Assembly (NCBI RefSeq): GCF_020735385.1
Contig: NZ_CP085953.1
Span: forward strand, 744,001 to 808,000
Source of the DNA: Granulicatella elegans
GTDB lineage: Bacteria > Bacillota > Bacilli > Lactobacillales > Aerococcaceae
Direction of reading: 5' to 3'
DNA: 64,000 nt
Below the pieces are notes generated by a model, which did not search any database, was not told the origin of the DNA, and saw nothing but the letters and a program-made list of their open reading frames with translations. A program made the translations under genes and the position numbers. The stretch's first letter is position 1; each line of letters starts with the position of its first letter. Below, piece after piece: positions 1 to 9,821 of this stretch.

Positions 1-1
1 G

Positions 2-406
2 GAAGTCAAAGAGAAAATCGGCTTGAATGATGAATATGAGGAATACGCCATTCATGACTACGAGTTACCCTTTACGGTTGACGAATACACTTCCATTGGC
101 GAACTCAATCGACTATGGGAAATGGTATCGGAATTACCCGAAGAATTACAATCGGAGCTATCTGCTCTGCTCACTCATTTTTCAAGCATTGAAGAACTAA
201 GCGAACATCAAGAGGATATTATCATTCATTCCGATTGTGATGATATGTATGACGTGGCACGCTACTACATTGAAGAAACGGGTGCTTTAGGCGAAGTACC
301 AGCTAGTCTTCAAAACTATATTGATTATCAAGCCTATGGTCGGGATTTAGACCTTTCAGGAACGTTTATCTCAACCAATCATGGGATTTTTGAAATCGTC
401 TATTAA
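2..406 (+). CDS. ardA: Antirestriction protein ArdA (Tn916 orf18), 5' end cut by the window
   Basis: C-terminal part of ArdA, an acidic DNA-mimic protein that occupies type I restriction enzymes and so protects entering transposon DNA. The frame is open from base 2, so the true start lies left of the window; about 134 residues are visible of roughly 166 expected. The visible part is rich in Asp and Glu and has few basic residues, as expected of a DNA mimic. It is the first readable gene of the Tn916 block, directly before orf17. Its presence fits an element that must enter hosts with type I systems, such as the one at 28.4-37.8 kb here. An internal TTG at 23 could be taken for a start but is not one. 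Confidence 0.93.
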   Translation, partial: EVKEKIGLNDEYEEYAIHDYELPFTVDEYTSIGELNRLWEMVSELPEELQSELSALLTHFSSIEELSEHQEDIIIHSDCDDMYDVARYYIEETGALGEVPASLQNYIDYQAYGRDLDLSGTFISTNHGIFEIVY

Positions 407-446
407 ATCTGTCGGTACATTACTACTGGCAGATTTTCTATTTTAC

Positions 447-477
447 GGGGTGGCTCAATCAGCTACCCCTATTTTTT
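447..477 (+). terminator. Stem-loop terminator after ardA
   Basis: GGGGTGGCT (447-455) pairs with AGCTACCCC (461-469) across a 5-nt loop, with one G-T pair, and is followed by a T-rich tract to 477. It lies 41 bases after the ardA stop and just before the orf17 ribosome binding site. This makes it unlikely that orf17 begins upstream at 381. Confidence 0.6.
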
Positions 478-494
478 ATGAAAGGATTGATTAC

Positions 495-887
495 ATGAAG
501 AAAATACGAAGCTATACCAGTATCTGGTCTGTGGAAAAGGTACTGTATTCTATCAATGATTTTAGACTTCCGTTTCCCATAACCTTTACGCAAATGACAT
601 GGTTTGTCGTGTCACTCTTTGCAGTGATGATACTTGGCAACTTGCCCCCTCTTTCCATGATAGAGGGAGCATTTCTCAAATACTTTGGGATTCCTGTGGC
701 TTTCACATGGTTTATGTCTACAAAAACTTTTGATGGTAAAAAGCCTTATGGATTTTTGAAGTCTGTCATTGCTTATGCACTGCGACCAAAGCTGACCTAT
801 GCAGGAAAAAAAGTAACGCTTGGCAGAAACCAGCCACAAGAAGCCATTACAGCAGTTAGGAGTGAATTTTATGGCATATCCAATTAA
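495..887 (+). CDS. TcpE-family conjugal transfer membrane protein (Tn916 orf17)
   Basis: Small membrane component of the Tn916 conjugation machine (TcpE family), 130 residues from the start chosen here. Hydrophobic segments lie around residues 30-50 and 58-75, followed by a basic C-terminal tail. The ATG at 495 has AAAGGA eight bases upstream. The frame is open from an ATG at 381, but that start has no Shine-Dalgarno and would run through the terminator-like hairpin at 447-477; some annotations nonetheless use the longer 168-residue form. The end overlaps the start of orf16 by 17 bases, which suggests translational coupling within the transfer operon. Confidence 0.85.
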   Translation: MKKIRSYTSIWSVEKVLYSINDFRLPFPITFTQMTWFVVSLFAVMILGNLPPLSMIEGAFLKYFGIPVAFTWFMSTKTFDGKKPYGFLKSVIAYALRPKLTYAGKKVTLGRNQPQEAITAVRSEFYGISN

Positions 888-3318
888 ATACATTGAAAAC
901 AATCTCGTCTGGAATAAAGACGGGGAATGTTATGCTTACTATGAGCTTGTTCCTTACAATTACTCATTTCTAAGTCCAGAACAGAAAATACAAGTGCATG
1001 ATTCTTTCAGACAGCTTATCGCACAAAATCGTGATGGCAAAATTCATGCTTTACAAATCAGTACAGAATCCAGCATACGTTCTGCACAAGAGCGTTCCAA
1101 AAATGAAGTCACTGGCAAGCTCAAAGCGGTTGCCTATGACAAAATCGACCAACAGACAGACGCTTTAATATCCATGATTGGCGAAAATCAAGTGAACTAC
1201 CGTTTCTTTATCGGCTTTAAGTTGCTTCTCAACGATCAGGAGTTTTCTATGAAAAGTCTTAACGTTGAAGCAAAAAATGCTTTGTCTGATTTTGTCTATG
1301 ATGTGAACCATAAGCTGATGGGCGATTTTGTTAGTATGAGTAATGATGAAATCCTGCGTTTTCAGAAGATGGAAAAGCTCTTAGAAAATAAAATCTCTCG
1401 TCGTTTCAAAATCCGCAGGTTAGATAAGGACGACTTCGGCTATCTGATTGAACACCTTTACGGACAGACAGGGACTGCCTATGAAGAGTATGAGTACCAT
1501 CTATCAAAGAAAAAGCTGGATAATGAAACGCTGATTAAATACTATGACTTGATTAAGCCTACTCGCTGTTTGGTGGAAGAAAAACAGCGATATTTGAAAA
1601 TCCAGCAGGAAGATGAAACCGTCTATGTAGCTTACTTTACCATTAACAGCATTGTCGGAGAACTGGACTTCCCGTCCTCTGAAATCTTCTACTACCAGCA
1701 ACAGCAATTTACATTCCCGATTGATACGTCAATGAATGTGGAAATTGTAGCGAATCGTAAAGCCCTATCTACTGTCCGCAATAAAAAGAAAGAACTGAAA
1801 GACTTGGATAACCACGCTTGGCAAAGTGATAATGAAACCAGCTCCAATGTGGCGGAAGCTCTGGAAAGTGTGAATGAGCTGGAAACCAATTTAGACCAAA
1901 GCAAGGAATCTATGTACAAGCTGTCTTATGTGGTAAGGGTATCAGCAAATGATCTTGACGAACTCAAACGTCGTTGTAATGAAGTGAAAGATTTTTATGA
2001 CGATTTAAGCGTAAAACTGGTACGACCATTTGGGGATATGCTCGGCTTACATGAAGAATTTTTACCTGCCAGCAAGCGTTATATGAATGATTATATTCAA
2101 TACGTGACCTCTGATTTCCTCGCTGGTTTAGGTTTTGGTGCTACTCAAATGCTGGGGGAAAATGAGGGGATTTATGTTGGCTACAGCTTAGATACTGGAC
2201 GCAATGTCTATCTGAAACCTGCTCTTGCCAGTCAAGGGGTTAAGGGTTCAGTAACCAATGCGTTAGCGTCGGCTTTTGTTGGTTCGCTGGGTGGTGGTAA
2301 ATCCTTTGCGAATAACCTTATCGTCTATTATGCGGTGCTTTATGGGGCACAAGCAGTGATTGTAGACCCAAAAGCAGAACGTGGCAGATGGAAAGAAACC
2401 TTGCCAGAGATTTCCCATGAAATCAATATCGTCACTCTGACTTCTGATGAGAAAAACAAAGGCTTACTTGACCCTTATGTGATTATGAAAAATCCCAAAG
2501 ATTCTGAATCACTGGCTATTGATATTCTGACATTCCTTACGGGGATTTCCTCTCGTGATGGGGAACGCTTCCCAATCCTTAGAAAAGCCATTCGTGCAGT
2601 AACCAATAGTGAAGTACGAGGGTTGATGAAAGTGATTGAGGAATTACGGGTTGAGAATACGCCACTAAGTACCAGTATAGCCGACCATATCGAAAGTTTT
2701 ACAGACTATGACTTTGCACATTTATTATTCAGTAATGGTTATGTGGAGCAGTCTATCAGCTTAGAAAAACAACTGAACATTATACAGGTTGCGGACTTGG
2801 TACTTCCCGACAAGGAAACTTCCTTTGAGGAATATACCACTATGGAGCTTTTATCCGTTGCTATGCTGATTGTCATTAGTACCTTTGCTTTAGACTTTAT
2901 CCATACAGACCGAAGCATTTTCAAGATTGTAGATTTAGACGAAGCATGGAGCTTTTTACAGGTAGCACAAGGAAAAACACTATCTATGAAGCTGGTTCGG
3001 GCTGGTCGTGCTATGAACGCTGGGGTATATTTCGTGACCCAAAATACAGACGACCTCTTAGATGAAAAACTGAAAAATAACCTCGGCTTAAAATTTGCAT
3101 TTCGTTCCACTGACCTTAACGAGATTAAAAAGACCTTAGCCTTTTTTGGTGTAGACCCAGAGGACGAAAACAATCAGAAGCGATTGCGTGATTTGGAAAA
3201 CGGGCAATGCCTTATCAGTGATTTATATGGTCGTGTCGGTGTGATACAGTTCCACCCTGTATTTGAAGAACTGCTCCATGCCTTTGATACCAGACCACCT
3301 GTGCGAAAAGAGGTGTAA
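871..3318 (+). CDS. VirB4/TcpF-type conjugation ATPase (Tn916 orf16)
   Basis: VirB4-like ATPase that powers the type IV secretion apparatus at the inner face of the membrane, 815 residues. Walker A is GSLGGGKS near residues 470-477; Walker B is IVDLDEAW near 685, followed by a conserved arginine-rich RAGRAMNAG stretch. Length and sequence fit Tn916 orf16. The frame is open from 820, but ATG 871 has AGGAG at a good distance and gives the known N-terminus MAYPIKY. It overlaps orf17 by 17 bases and is followed after 2 bases by orf15. Confidence 0.95.
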   Translation: MAYPIKYIENNLVWNKDGECYAYYELVPYNYSFLSPEQKIQVHDSFRQLIAQNRDGKIHALQISTESSIRSAQERSKNEVTGKLKAVAYDKIDQQTDALISMIGENQVNYRFFIGFKLLLNDQEFSMKSLNVEAKNALSDFVYDVNHKLMGDFVSMSNDEILRFQKMEKLLENKISRRFKIRRLDKDDFGYLIEHLYGQTGTAYEEYEYHLSKKKLDNETLIKYYDLIKPTRCLVEEKQRYLKIQQEDETVYVAYFTINSIVGELDFPSSEIFYYQQQQFTFPIDTSMNVEIVANRKALSTVRNKKKELKDLDNHAWQSDNETSSNVAEALESVNELETNLDQSKESMYKLSYVVRVSANDLDELKRRCNEVKDFYDDLSVKLVRPFGDMLGLHEEFLPASKRYMNDYIQYVTSDFLAGLGFGATQMLGENEGIYVGYSLDTGRNVYLKPALASQGVKGSVTNALASAFVGSLGGGKSFANNLIVYYAVLYGAQAVIVDPKAERGRWKETLPEISHEINIVTLTSDEKNKGLLDPYVIMKNPKDSESLAIDILTFLTGISSRDGERFPILRKAIRAVTNSEVRGLMKVIEELRVENTPLSTSIADHIESFTDYDFAHLLFSNGYVEQSISLEKQLNIIQVADLVLPDKETSFEEYTTMELLSVAMLIVISTFALDFIHTDRSIFKIVDLDEAWSFLQVAQGKTLSMKLVRAGRAMNAGVYFVTQNTDDLLDEKLKNNLGLKFAFRSTDLNEIKKTLAFFGVDPEDENNQKRLRDLENGQCLISDLYGRVGVIQFHPVFEELLHAFDTRPPVRKEV

Positions 3319-3320
3319 AT

Positions 3321-5498
3321 GTGAAACCATCAATAGTAAACAGAATAAAATCAAACTGGACGCTGAAACGTCTAGGTAAAGTGGCAATGACAGTGGCTTT
3401 CACACTTGTGATTGCCATTTTTCTTTTAGCCATGCTGGGAACGGTGGTTCAAGCTGCGGGCTTGGTAGATGATACGGTCAATGTGGCAAATGAATACAGC
3501 CGATACCCACTTGAAAACTATCAACTGGATTTTTATGTGGATAATAGCTGGGGCTGGCTTCCGTGGAACTGGTCGGACGGGATTGGAAAACAGGTCATGT
3601 ATGGACTATATGCCATTACCAATTTTATTTGGACAATCAGTTTGTATGTTTCCAATGCGACAGGTTACTTAGTACAGGAAGCCTATTCCTTAGACTTCAT
3701 TTCCGCTACAGCAGATTCCATTGGTAAGAATATGCAGACCTTAGCTGGTGTGAGTGCAAACGGATTTTCAACAGAGGGTTTCTATGTTGGATTCCTCTTA
3801 CTCTTGATTTTGGTTCTTGGGGTTTATGTTGCCTATACGGGACTGATAAAGAGAGAAACCACAAAGGCAATTCATGCCATTATGAATTTTGTGCTGGTGT
3901 TTATCCTATCGGCTTCCTTTATTGCCTACGCTCCCGACTACATTAAAAAAATCAATGACTTTTCATCAGACATCAGTAATGCCAGTTTATCACTTGGCAC
4001 GAAGATTGTCATGCCCCATTCCGATAGTCAAGGCAAGGACAGCGTGGACTTAATCAGAGATAGCCTGTTTTCCATACAGGTTCAGCAACCGTGGCTACTG
4101 CTTCAATACAACAGTTCAGACATTGAAAGTATCGGTATTGACCGTGTGGAAAGCCTGCTCTCCACCAGCCCAGATTCCAACAATGGCGAAGACAGAGAAA
4201 AAATTGTTGCGGAAGAAATTGAAGACAGAAGCAATACCAATCTAACCATTACAAAGACCATTAACCGTTTAGGTACAGTCTTCTTCCTATTTGTCTTCAA
4301 TATTGGGATTTCCATATTTGTATTCCTATTAACAGGAATCATGATTTTCTCGCAGGTACTTTTTATCATCTATGCTATGTTTCTGCCTGTGAGCTTTATT
4401 TTAAGCATGATTCCATCATTTGATGGTATGTCAAAACGAGCCATAACAAAGCTCTTTAATACCATTTTGACACGAGCTGGAATCACATTGATTATTACGA
4501 CAGCATTTAGTATTTCAACCATGCTCTATACCTTATCGGCTGGTTATCCGTTCTTTTTGATTGCTTTTCTACAGATTGTGACCTTTGCAGGAATCTACTT
4601 CAAGCTGGGCGATTTAATGAGTATGTTTTCTCTACAGAGTAACGATTCTCAAAGTGTGGGAAGTCGTGTGATGAGAAAACCTCGTATGCTTATGCACGCT
4701 CACATGCACCGTCTACAGCGGAAACTTGGACGTTCCATGACTACTCTAGGGGCTGGGTCTGCCATTGTTACAGGTAAAAAAGGACAGTCGGGTTCGGGGA
4801 GTTCTGCAAGGACACAAGCAGATCACTCCCGACCAGACGGAAAGGAAAAATCAACACTTGGAAAACGTATCGGTCAAACCATCGGTACAGTAGCTGATAC
4901 CAAAGACAGAATGGTAGACACTGCTAGTGGTTTGAAAGAACAGGTTAAAGATTTGCCGACCAATGCAAGATATGCAGTATATCAAGGAAAATCCAAAGTA
5001 AAAGAGAATGTCCGTGATTTAACCAGTAGTATTTCTCAAACCAAAGCGGACAGAGCCAGTGGACGCAAGGAACAGCAGGAACAAAGGCGAAAAACCATTG
5101 CGAAGCGTCGCTCTGAAATGGAACAGGTCAAACAGAAAAAACAGCCTGCTTCTTCTGTTCATGAAAGACCGACTACAAGACAAGAACAATATCATGATGA
5201 ACAGACCTCAAAACAGTCTAATATTCAGACTTCATATAAGGAATCTCAACAAGCCAAACAAGAGCGTCCAGCAGTTAAGTCCGATTTTTCAAGTCCAAAA
5301 GTGGAACGCCAAGGCAATACCGTTCAAGAAAAAACCGTTCAAAAGCCAGCAACTTCAACCACTACAGCAGATAGAACTTCACAACGTCCAATCACAAAAG
5401 AACGTCCGTCTACTGTTCAAAGAGTACCACTACAAAATACAAGAAGTAGACCACCAATCAAAACCGCCACCATTAAGAAAGTCGGTAAGAAACCATGA
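3321..5498 (+). CDS. Conjugation membrane protein, CD3337/EF1877 family (Tn916 orf15)
   Basis: Polytopic membrane protein of the transfer channel, comparable in position and layout to VirB6/TcpH, 725 residues. An N-terminal hydrophobic segment (about 20-45) is followed by membrane segments at about 155-170, 185-205, 310-345 and 385-430. The long polar C-terminus (about 450-725) is rich in Lys, Gln, Ser and Arg and is probably cytoplasmic and flexible. The start is GTG with GAGGTG close upstream. The end overlaps orf14 by 4 bases (ATGA), typical of a coupled operon. Confidence 0.93.
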   Translation: MKPSIVNRIKSNWTLKRLGKVAMTVAFTLVIAIFLLAMLGTVVQAAGLVDDTVNVANEYSRYPLENYQLDFYVDNSWGWLPWNWSDGIGKQVMYGLYAITNFIWTISLYVSNATGYLVQEAYSLDFISATADSIGKNMQTLAGVSANGFSTEGFYVGFLLLLILVLGVYVAYTGLIKRETTKAIHAIMNFVLVFILSASFIAYAPDYIKKINDFSSDISNASLSLGTKIVMPHSDSQGKDSVDLIRDSLFSIQVQQPWLLLQYNSSDIESIGIDRVESLLSTSPDSNNGEDREKIVAEEIEDRSNTNLTITKTINRLGTVFFLFVFNIGISIFVFLLTGIMIFSQVLFIIYAMFLPVSFILSMIPSFDGMSKRAITKLFNTILTRAGITLIITTAFSISTMLYTLSAGYPFFLIAFLQIVTFAGIYFKLGDLMSMFSLQSNDSQSVGSRVMRKPRMLMHAHMHRLQRKLGRSMTTLGAGSAIVTGKKGQSGSGSSARTQADHSRPDGKEKSTLGKRIGQTIGTVADTKDRMVDTASGLKEQVKDLPTNARYAVYQGKSKVKENVRDLTSSISQTKADRASGRKEQQEQRRKTIAKRRSEMEQVKQKKQPASSVHERPTTRQEQYHDEQTSKQSNIQTSYKESQQAKQERPAVKSDFSSPKVERQGNTVQEKTVQKPATSTTTADRTSQRPITKERPSTVQRVPLQNTRSRPPIKTATIKKVGKKP

Positions 5499-6496
5499 AG
5501 TTGAAAACTTTAGTGATTGGTGGTTCTGGATTATTCTTGATGGTCTTCTCACTGCTTCTGTTTGTTGCCATTTTATTTTCAGATGAACAGGACAGCGGAA
5601 TTTCCAATATTCATTATGGAGGTGTGAATGTTTCCGCAGAAGTGCTGGCTCATAAGCCTATGGTAGAAAAATATGCCAAAGAATATGGCGTTGAAGAATA
5701 TGTCAACATACTTCTTGCGATTATACAGGTGGAATCGGGCGGTACTGCGGAAGATGTTATGCAGTCCTCGGAATCCCTCGGTCTTCCACCTAATTCATTG
5801 AGTACAGAAGAATCCATTAAGCAAGGTGTGAAGTATTTCAGTGAATTATTAGCCAGTAGCGAAAGGCTCAGTGTAGATTTAGAATCGGTTATCCAGTCCT
5901 ACAATTATGGTGGTGGTTTCTTAGGGTATGTGGCTAATCGTGGAAATAAATATACCTTTGAACTGGCTCAAAGTTTCTCAAAAGAGTATTCAGGTGGCGA
6001 AAAAGTGTCTTACCCCAATCCCATAGCCATACCTATCAATGGGGGCTGGCGATACAACTATGGCAATATGTTTTATGTGCAACTGGTAACGCAGTATCTT
6101 GTCACAACAGAGTTTGATGATGATACGGTACAAGCCATCATGGACGAAGCACTGAAATATGAGGGCTGGCGATACGTTTACGGTGGAGCTTCCCCGACTA
6201 CTTCTTTTGATTGTAGCGGACTGACACAATGGACGTATGGAAAAGCTGGAATTAACTTACCACGAACCGCACAACAGCAATATGATGTGACCCAGCATAT
6301 CCCACTATCGGAAGCACAAGCTGGCGATTTGGTTTTCTTTCATTCTACCTATAACGCTGGCTCTTATATTACTCATGTTGGGATATACCTTGGCAATAAC
6401 CGTATGTTTCATGCAGGCGACCCAATCGGTTATGCCGACTTAACAAGCCCCTACTGGCAACAGCATTTAGTGGGAGCAGGACGAATCAAACAATGA
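5495..6496 (+). CDS. Conjugation cell-wall hydrolase, lysozyme-like plus NlpC/P60 (Tn916 orf14)
   Basis: Two-domain wall hydrolase that opens peptidoglycan for the mating channel, 333 residues. An N-terminal signal-anchor (about 7-28) precedes a lysozyme-like domain with the LLAIIQVESGG motif (catalytic Glu near residue 77). A C-terminal NlpC/P60 cysteine peptidase domain spans about 212-333; its nucleophile is in DCSGLTQW and the His is in THVGIYLG. The gene overlaps both neighbours by 4 bases (ATGA), so it is an integral member of the transfer operon. Confidence 0.95.
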   Translation: MKLKTLVIGGSGLFLMVFSLLLFVAILFSDEQDSGISNIHYGGVNVSAEVLAHKPMVEKYAKEYGVEEYVNILLAIIQVESGGTAEDVMQSSESLGLPPNSLSTEESIKQGVKYFSELLASSERLSVDLESVIQSYNYGGGFLGYVANRGNKYTFELAQSFSKEYSGGEKVSYPNPIAIPINGGWRYNYGNMFYVQLVTQYLVTTEFDDDTVQAIMDEALKYEGWRYVYGGASPTTSFDCSGLTQWTYGKAGINLPRTAQQQYDVTQHIPLSEAQAGDLVFFHSTYNAGSYITHVGIYLGNNRMFHAGDPIGYADLTSPYWQQHLVGAGRIKQ

Positions 6497-7428
6497 GAAA
6501 GGAAGATTTAATGATGAAATTTAGAAAAAATCAGAATAAAGAAAAACAGATACCAAAGGAAAAGAAACCTCGTGTCTACTATAAGGTCAATCCTCATAAA
6601 AAGGTTGTGATTGCCTTGTGGGTACTTTTAGGGCTTAGTTTCAGCTTTGCGATATTCAAGCACTTTACAGCTATAGATACTCATACTATTCACGAAACAA
6701 CTATCATAGAAAAGGAATACGTTGATACTCATCATGTAGAAAATTTTGTAGAGAACTTTGCGAAAGTCTACTATTCATGGGAGCAATCCGATAAGTCCAT
6801 TGATAATCGAATGGAAAGTCTAAAAGGCTATCTGACAGATGAACTTCAAGCTCTCAATGTTGATACAGTACGCAAAGATATTCCTGTATCGTCTTCTGTA
6901 AGAGGATTTCAGATATGGACGGTAGAGCCAACTGGCGACAATGAGTTTAATGTAACCTACAGTGTAGACCAGCTCATTACAGAGGGAGAAAATACAAAGA
7001 CCGTCCACTCTGCTTATATAGTGAGTGTCTATGTAGATGGTTCTGGAAATATGGTACTGGTTAAGAATCCGACCATTACCAACATACCTAAGAAATCAAG
7101 TTATAAACCAAAAGCCATTGAAAGTGAGGGGACGGTTGATTCCATTACAACCAATGAAATCAATGAGTTTTTAACGACGTTCTTCAAGCTCTATCCTACA
7201 GCGACAGCCAGTGAACTTTCCTACTATGTGAATGACGGGATATTAAAACCAATCGGAAAAGAGTACATCTTTCAAGAACTGGTAAATCCTATTCACAATC
7301 GTAAGGATAATCAAGTCACGGTATCGCTGACAGTGGAGTATATCGACCAGCAGACCAAAGCAACGCAGGTATCTCAATTTGATTTGGTACTTGAAAAGAA
7401 CGGGAGTAATTGGAAGATTATAGAATAA
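6493..7428 (+). CDS. TcpC-like conjugal transfer protein (Tn916 orf13)
   Basis: Bitopic membrane protein related to TcpC, thought to bridge channel parts outside the membrane, 311 residues. A basic N-terminus with one membrane segment at about 36-55 precedes two NTF2-like extracellular halves (about 75-190 and 215-310). The ATG at 6493 overlaps the orf14 stop as ATGA. Starts at 6511 or 6514 are also possible and have AAAGGAAG nearby, so the N-terminal six or seven residues are uncertain. It is the last transfer gene before the tet(M) leader. Confidence 0.92.
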   Translation: MRKEDLMMKFRKNQNKEKQIPKEKKPRVYYKVNPHKKVVIALWVLLGLSFSFAIFKHFTAIDTHTIHETTIIEKEYVDTHHVENFVENFAKVYYSWEQSDKSIDNRMESLKGYLTDELQALNVDTVRKDIPVSSSVRGFQIWTVEPTGDNEFNVTYSVDQLITEGENTKTVHSAYIVSVYVDGSGNMVLVKNPTITNIPKKSSYKPKAIESEGTVDSITTNEINEFLTTFFKLYPTATASELSYYVNDGILKPIGKEYIFQELVNPIHNRKDNQVTVSLTVEYIDQQTKATQVSQFDLVLEKNGSNWKIIE

Positions 7429-7557
7429 CAAATATTGGTACATTATTACAGCTATTTTGTAATCACGTACTCTCTTTGATAAAAAATTGGAGATTCCTTT
7501 ACAAATATGCTCTTACGTGCTATTATTTAAGTATCTATTTAAAAGGAGTTAATAAAT

Positions 7558-7581
7558 ATGCGGCAAGGTATTCTTAAATAA
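7558..7581 (+). CDS. Seven-codon leader ORF upstream of tet(M)
   Basis: ATG at 7558 encodes MRQGILK and stops at 7581. AAAAGGAG lies about 10 bases before it. Its last codons form the left arm of the hairpin 7567-7578/7653-7664, so translation of this short ORF would compete with that fold. This is the usual layout of a translation-sensitive leader; function is inferred, not shown. Confidence 0.45.
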   Translation: MRQGILK

Positions 7582-7664
7582 ACTGTCAATTTGATAGTGG
7601 GAACAAATAATTGGATGTCCTTTTTTAGGAGGGCTTAGTTTTTTGTACCCAGTTTAAGAATACC
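7567..7664 (+). promoter_or_regulatory. Long-range hairpin in the tet(M) leader
   Basis: GGTATTCTTAAA (7567-7578) is the exact reverse complement of TTTAAGAATACC (7653-7664). The left arm overlaps the end of the seven-codon ORF at 7558. A T-run and an AGGAGGG stretch lie inside the loop. This fits the known attenuation control of tet(M) transcription in Tn916. Confidence 0.5.
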
Positions 7665-7702
7665 TTTATCATGTGATTCTAAAGTATCCAGAGAATATCT
7701 GT

Positions 7703-7789
7703 ATGCTTTGTATACCTATGGTTATGCATAAAAATCCCAGTGATAAAAGTATTTATCACTGGGATTTTTATGCCCTTTTGGGTTTTTGA
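7703..7789 (+). CDS. tet(M) leader peptide (Tn916 orf12)
   Basis: A 28-residue leader ORF beginning MLCIPMVM and ending just before the tet(M) ribosome binding site. In Tn916 this peptide couples ribosome stalling to transcription through the tet(M) leader: when aminoacyl-tRNA is scarce or abundant the ribosome position decides which hairpin forms. Most of its codons lie inside the perfect 22-bp stem at 7726-7773. The first residues match Tn916 orf12 closely, and position and length fit. Confidence 0.75.
   Translation: MLCIPMVMHKNPSDKSIYHWDFYALLGF
7726..7773 (+). terminator. Perfect 22-bp stem in the tet(M) leader (attenuator)
   Basis: Bases 7726-7747 are the exact reverse complement of 7752-7773, with a 4-nt loop AGTA and a T-rich 3' arm. 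The stem lies within leader ORF orf12 and 32 bases before the tet(M) start. It is the hairpin proposed in established work on Tn916 to attenuate tet(M) transcription. Confidence 0.8.
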
Positions 7790-7804
7790 ATGGAGGAAAA
7801 TCAC

Positions 7805-9724
7805 ATGAAAATTATTAATATTGGAGTTTTAGCTCATGTTGATGCAGGAAAAACTACCTTAACAGAAAGCTTATTATATAACAGTGGAGCGATTACAGAA
7901 TTAGGAAGCGTGGACAAAGGTACAACGAGGACGGATAATACGCTTTTAGAACGTCAGAGAGGAATTACAATTCAGACAGGAATAACCTCTTTTCAGTGGG
8001 AAAATACGAAGGTGAACATCATAGACACGCCAGGACATATGGATTTCTTAGCAGAAGTATATCGTTCATTATCAGTTTTAGATGGGGCAATTCTACTGAT
8101 TTCTGCAAAAGATGGCGTACAAGCACAAACTCGTATATTATTTCATGCACTTAGGAAAATGGGGATTCCCACAATCTTTTTTATCAATAAGATTGACCAA
8201 AATGGAATTGATTTATCAACGGTTTATCAGGATATTAAAGAGAAACTTTCTGCCGAAATTGTAATCAAACAGAAGGTAGAACTGTATCCTAATATGTGTG
8301 TGACGAACTTTACCGAATCTGAACAATGGGATACGGTAATAGAGGGAAACGATGACCTTTTAGAGAAATATATGTCCGGTAAATCATTAGAAGCATTGGA
8401 ACTCGAACAAGAGGAAAGCATAAGATTTCAGAATTGTTCTCTGTTCCCTCTTTATCATGGAAGTGCAAAAAGTAATATAGGGATTGATAACCTTATAGAA
8501 GTTATTACTAATAAATTTTATTCATCAACACATCGAGGTCCGTCTGAACTTTGCGGAAATGTTTTCAAAATTGAATATACAAAAAAAAGACAACGTCTTG
8601 CATATATACGCCTTTATAGTGGAGTACTACATTTACGAGATTCGGTTAGAGTATCAGAAAAAGAAAAAATAAAAGTTACAGAAATGTATACTTCAATAAA
8701 TGGTGAATTATGTAAGATTGATAGAGCTTATTCTGGAGAAATTGTTATTTTGCAAAATGAGTTTTTGAAGTTAAATAGTGTTCTTGGAGATACAAAACTA
8801 TTGCCACAGAGAAAAAAGATTGAAAATCCGCACCCTCTACTACAAACAACTGTTGAACCGAGTAAACCTGAACAGAGAGAAATGTTGCTTGATGCCCTTT
8901 TGGAAATCTCAGATAGTGATCCGCTTCTACGATATTACGTGGATTCTACGACACATGAAATTATACTTTCTTTCTTAGGGAAAGTACAAATGGAAGTGAT
9001 TAGTGCACTGTTGCAAGAAAAGTATCATGTGGAGATAGAACTAAAAGAGCCTACAGTCATTTATATGGAGAGACCGTTAAAAAATGCAGAATATACCATT
9101 CACATCGAAGTTCCACCGAATCCTTTCTGGGCTTCCATTGGTCTATCTGTAGCACCGCTTCCATTAGGGAGCGGAGTACAGTATGAGAGCTCGGTTTCTC
9201 TTGGATACTTAAATCAATCGTTTCAAAATGCAGTTATGGAGGGGATACGCTATGGCTGTGAACAAGGATTGTATGGTTGGAATGTGACGGACTGTAAAAT
9301 CTGTTTTAAGTATGGCTTATACTATAGCCCTGTTAGTACCCCAGCAGATTTTCGAATGCTTGCTCCTATTGTATTGGAACAAGTCTTAAAAAAAGCTGGA
9401 ACAGAATTGTTAGAGCCATATCTTAGTTTTAAAATTTATGCGCCACAGGAATATCTTTCACGAGCATACAACGATGCTCCTAAATATTGTGCGAACATCG
9501 TAGACACTCAATTGAAAAATAATGAGGTCATTCTTAGTGGAGAAATCCCTGCTCGATGTATTCAAGAATATCGTAGTGATTTAACTTTCTTTACAAATGG
9601 ACGTAGTGTTTGTTTAACAGAGTTAAAAGGGTACCATGTTACTACCGGTGAACCTGTTTGCCAGCCCCGTCGTCCAAATAGTAGGATAGATAAAGTACGA
9701 TATATGTTCAATAAAATAACTTAG
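7805..9724 (+). CDS. tet(M): Tetracycline resistance ribosomal protection protein Tet(M)
   Basis: EF-G-like GTPase that releases tetracycline from the 30S ribosome, 639 residues, cytosolic. G1 motif AHVDAGKTT (residues 10-18), switch region RGITIQT, G3 DTPGH near 74-78 and G4 NKID near 128-131 are all intact. The C-terminal EF-G-type domains are complete to the usual end MFNKIT. The ATG at 7805 gives the known N-terminus MKIINIG and has GGAGG nine bases before it; an in-frame ATG at 7790 lies on the ribosome binding site itself. Expression is probably set by the upstream leader peptides and hairpins. No disruption is seen. Confidence 0.98.
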   Translation: MKIINIGVLAHVDAGKTTLTESLLYNSGAITELGSVDKGTTRTDNTLLERQRGITIQTGITSFQWENTKVNIIDTPGHMDFLAEVYRSLSVLDGAILLISAKDGVQAQTRILFHALRKMGIPTIFFINKIDQNGIDLSTVYQDIKEKLSAEIVIKQKVELYPNMCVTNFTESEQWDTVIEGNDDLLEKYMSGKSLEALELEQEESIRFQNCSLFPLYHGSAKSNIGIDNLIEVITNKFYSSTHRGPSELCGNVFKIEYTKKRQRLAYIRLYSGVLHLRDSVRVSEKEKIKVTEMYTSINGELCKIDRAYSGEIVILQNEFLKLNSVLGDTKLLPQRKKIENPHPLLQTTVEPSKPEQREMLLDALLEISDSDPLLRYYVDSTTHEIILSFLGKVQMEVISALLQEKYHVEIELKEPTVIYMERPLKNAEYTIHIEVPPNPFWASIGLSVAPLPLGSGVQYESSVSLGYLNQSFQNAVMEGIRYGCEQGLYGWNVTDCKICFKYGLYYSPVSTPADFRMLAPIVLEQVLKKAGTELLEPYLSFKIYAPQEYLSRAYNDAPKYCANIVDTQLKNNEVILSGEIPARCIQEYRSDLTFFTNGRSVCLTELKGYHVTTGEPVCQPRRPNSRIDKVRYMFNKIT

Positions 9725-9821
9725 TGTATTTTATGTTGTTATATAAATATGGTTTCTTGTTAAATAAGATGAAATATTCTTTAATAAAGATTTGAATTAA
9801 AGTGTAAAGGAGGAGATAGTT

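Noticed and set aside
381-494. N-terminal extension of orf17 to ATG 381
   Set aside because: It has no ribosome binding site and would run through a terminator-like hairpin at 447-477.
512-902. Minus-strand ORFs opposite orf17 and the start of orf16
   Set aside because: They are shadows of the Tn916 transfer genes, with no start signals or family features.
5059-5586. 175-residue ORF overlapping the end of orf15
   Set aside because: It is a frame shadow of the low-complexity C-terminus of orf15; no ribosome binding site.
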